From an uncultured Bacilli bacterium (GTDB taxonomy: Bacteria > Bacillota_I > Bacilli_A > RF39 > UBA660), in NCBI GenBank assembly GCA_947591565.1, contig CANQDH010000002.1, forward strand, positions 1 through 23,810: DNA of 23,810 nt. Reading direction: 5' to 3'. The translations under genes and the position numbers were made by a program. Numbering within the stretch: the stretch's first letter is position 1; each line of letters opens with the position of its first letter. The notes beneath the pieces were generated by a model. The model was not told the DNA's origin and made no database searches. It saw only the letters and a program-made list of their open reading frames with translations. Below are positions 22,651-23,810 of the stretch, piece by piece.

Positions 22651-23574
22651 ATGAAAAAGTTCCTTTCTGTTTCTCTTGCTATACTATTAATATTATTAGT
22701 TATTCAGTACAAAGGACAAATAACAGAATTTGTACTACTTAATTTTATATATAAAAATGACTTTGTATATAAAAGTGGAAATGAATATGAAACAAAAAAG
22801 GATTTTTCTTATTTTCAAAGTACAGATAATTATAAACCAAATGAGGCTACAGATATTGTAAATATTATATATAGTTCTATTAATAAGGGATATGATAAAT
22901 TTAATTTTTACTGCCCTATTAGTTATGAAAGTTGCTTTAATGATGTTAAAGATTTAACAAATAATTATGCGTATTTATCTAACATAAATAATTTTATTCA
23001 TCCCTTTAATAGTTATAATAAACTAAACATTGTCATTAATAGTTTAGGAAAAATAAGTATCGATGTTGATAAGTTATATAGTGAAAATATGATTACAGAA
23101 TTAAATGCTGAGGTTGATAGAGTCTATAATATGCTTATTAAAGATAATATGACAAATAGAGATAAAATTAAAATCATACATGACTATATTATTAGTCATA
23201 CTAAATATGATCAACAAAAAGCCAGCGATATTGAAAATGGAACTAATAATAGTGTATATTTATCGCAAACAGCATATGGTCCTCTACTTCAGGGATATGC
23301 TATATGTAACGGATACACTGATGCTATGGCGCTTTTTTTGGATAAAATGCATATACCTAATTATAAAATATCAAGTAAAACGCATATTTGGAATCTTGTT
23401 TATATAGATGGAAAATGGCTTAATCTCGATTTAACTTTTGATGATCCAGTATATGAAAATGGTTATGAAACAATAAGTTATCAATATTTTTTAATAACTA
23501 CACCTGAAATGCTTAATTTAGATATAATTAATCATAATTTCGATGCCAATATGTTTAAAGAGGCCATAAATTAA
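22651..23574 (+). CDS. Membrane-anchored transglutaminase-like protein
   Basis: A 307-residue protein with one N-terminal hydrophobic segment (4-19) acting as a signal anchor, so the rest lies outside the membrane. The C-terminal third is a transglutaminase-like cysteine peptidase fold. The catalytic Cys219 is in GYAICNGYTDAMALFLD, His245 in KTHIWNLVYIDGKW and Asp260 in LNLDLTFDDP, so the triad is complete. The middle (60-200) has DKIKIIHDYIISHTKYD, the helix that precedes the core in this family. Relatives act as peptidases, crosslinkers or wall-associated proteins; the substrate is not predictable. GGTGAT precedes the ATG by 3 bases. A TATAAT at 22630-22635 could serve as its -10, although its -35 would overlap the rpsT terminator. 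Confidence 0.83.
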   Translation: MKKFLSVSLAILLILLVIQYKGQITEFVLLNFIYKNDFVYKSGNEYETKKDFSYFQSTDNYKPNEATDIVNIIYSSINKGYDKFNFYCPISYESCFNDVKDLTNNYAYLSNINNFIHPFNSYNKLNIVINSLGKISIDVDKLYSENMITELNAEVDRVYNMLIKDNMTNRDKIKIIHDYIISHTKYDQQKASDIENGTNNSVYLSQTAYGPLLQGYAICNGYTDAMALFLDKMHIPNYKISSKTHIWNLVYIDGKWLNLDLTFDDPVYENGYETISYQYFLITTPEMLNLDIINHNFDANMFKEAIN

Positions 23575-23599
23575 AAGATAATGATGTTAATAATATAAA

Positions 23600-23635
23600 A
23601 CCCCGTTTCTTGAGTATAGAAACGAGGTATTTTTA
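23600..23635. terminator. Bidirectional terminator between convergent genes
   Basis: ACC-C-CGTTTCT (23600-23610) pairs with AGAAACG-A-GGT (23618-23628) with one internal mismatch and a seven-base loop. ATTTTTATTT follows on the plus strand, and TTTTATATTATT follows on the minus strand. Confidence 0.8.
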
Positions 23636-23636
23636 T

Positions 23637-23810
23637 TTAATCAACTAAGTACTTATTTTTATCAAGCATATAATTATGATTTACTTCATAATCAGTTAAG
23701 GCTCTATCATATGTTCTTACGGAATATATATTTCCATTAAACCATTCCCCACCAATACGATTTGCATAAGGATTACCACCTAAAACGAACCAAGTATTAT
23801 TTAATGGTTT
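23637..23810 (-). CDS. C-terminal end of a LamG/concanavalin A-like domain protein (5' part outside window)
   Basis: Only the last 57 codons are present. The segment WFNGNIYSVRTYDRALTDYE, followed by VNHNYMLDKNKYLVD, is the end of a laminin-G/concanavalin-like lectin fold. F-G-IYSVR-Y-RAL-EE-HNY is a very common ending in secreted Firmicutes proteins. Such domains bind carbohydrates or act as structural modules in large surface proteins. The size and remaining domains cannot be judged. Confidence 0.7.
   Translation of the reverse strand, partial: KPLNNTWFVLGGNPYANRIGGEWFNGNIYSVRTYDRALTDYEVNHNYMLDKNKYLVD

Overview
The window comes from a strongly AT-rich, endospore-forming Bacillota genome, most likely class Bacilli. 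Three kinds of evidence point there. First, there are sporulation genes: spoIVA, gpr, and a ylbD-ylbE pair known from Bacilli. Second, the housekeeping set is typical of low-GC Gram-positives: parE-parC, tgt, rsmD, rnhC, cvpA-trxA and rpsT. Third, ribosome binding sites are of the AGGAGG/AGGTGAT type. All 23 readable stop codons are TAA or TAG and none is TGA, while Trp is still encoded by TGG. That fits a lineage with the standard code but little TGA use, for example deep-branching Bacilli near the Erysipelotrichia/RF39/Mollicutes relatives. Exact placement cannot be settled from this window.

Layout. Positions 1-5038 hold a truncated U32-family gene (yrrN/trhP1-like), the tightly coupled cvpA-trxA pair, divergent rnhC, a thymidylate-kinase-like gene and spoIVA. 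Positions 5237-6601 encode a secreted or membrane-anchored GH3 N-acetylhexosaminidase. Positions 6600-8260 look like a small accessory stretch: a RelB/DinJ antitoxin whose YafQ-type toxin has decayed into a pseudogene, an orphan small lipoprotein, and a non-coding segment with two minus-strand terminators and an inverted repeat. tgt follows on the minus strand.

Positions 9565-14069 form the most distinctive locus. It holds three collagen-like (Gly-Pro-Thr) proteins and a glycosyltransferase with a repeat-rich C-terminal half. The last collagen gene overlaps the glycosyltransferase gene by 8 bases. The three collagen proteins share an ungapped N-terminal leader with an invariant Cys21. The middle one carries three copies of a 49-residue non-collagen module. 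By analogy with BclA-type spore filaments and their glycosyltransferases, this is probably a glycosylated spore-surface system.

Positions 14083-16509 (minus) carry an unrecognised 394-residue coiled-coil/membrane protein and the ylbD-ylbE-rsmD cluster. Positions 16629-21102 (minus) are the topoisomerase IV operon parE-parC. gpr and rpsT then stand back to back with overlapping promoters. They are followed by a membrane-anchored transglutaminase-like protein and the C-terminal end of a LamG/concanavalin-like protein that runs off the window.

The sporulation parts fit together. SpoIVA is the coat basement layer, YlbD is a coat-associated protein, the collagen proteins and glycosyltransferase probably form the outermost spore layer, and GPR degrades the DNA-protecting proteins at germination. 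Candidate SigE-like promoters sharing the -10 CATATAAT precede spoIVA and ylbD, and a SigF-like one precedes gpr. No tRNA, rRNA, CRISPR array, intact insertion sequence or prophage gene was seen.
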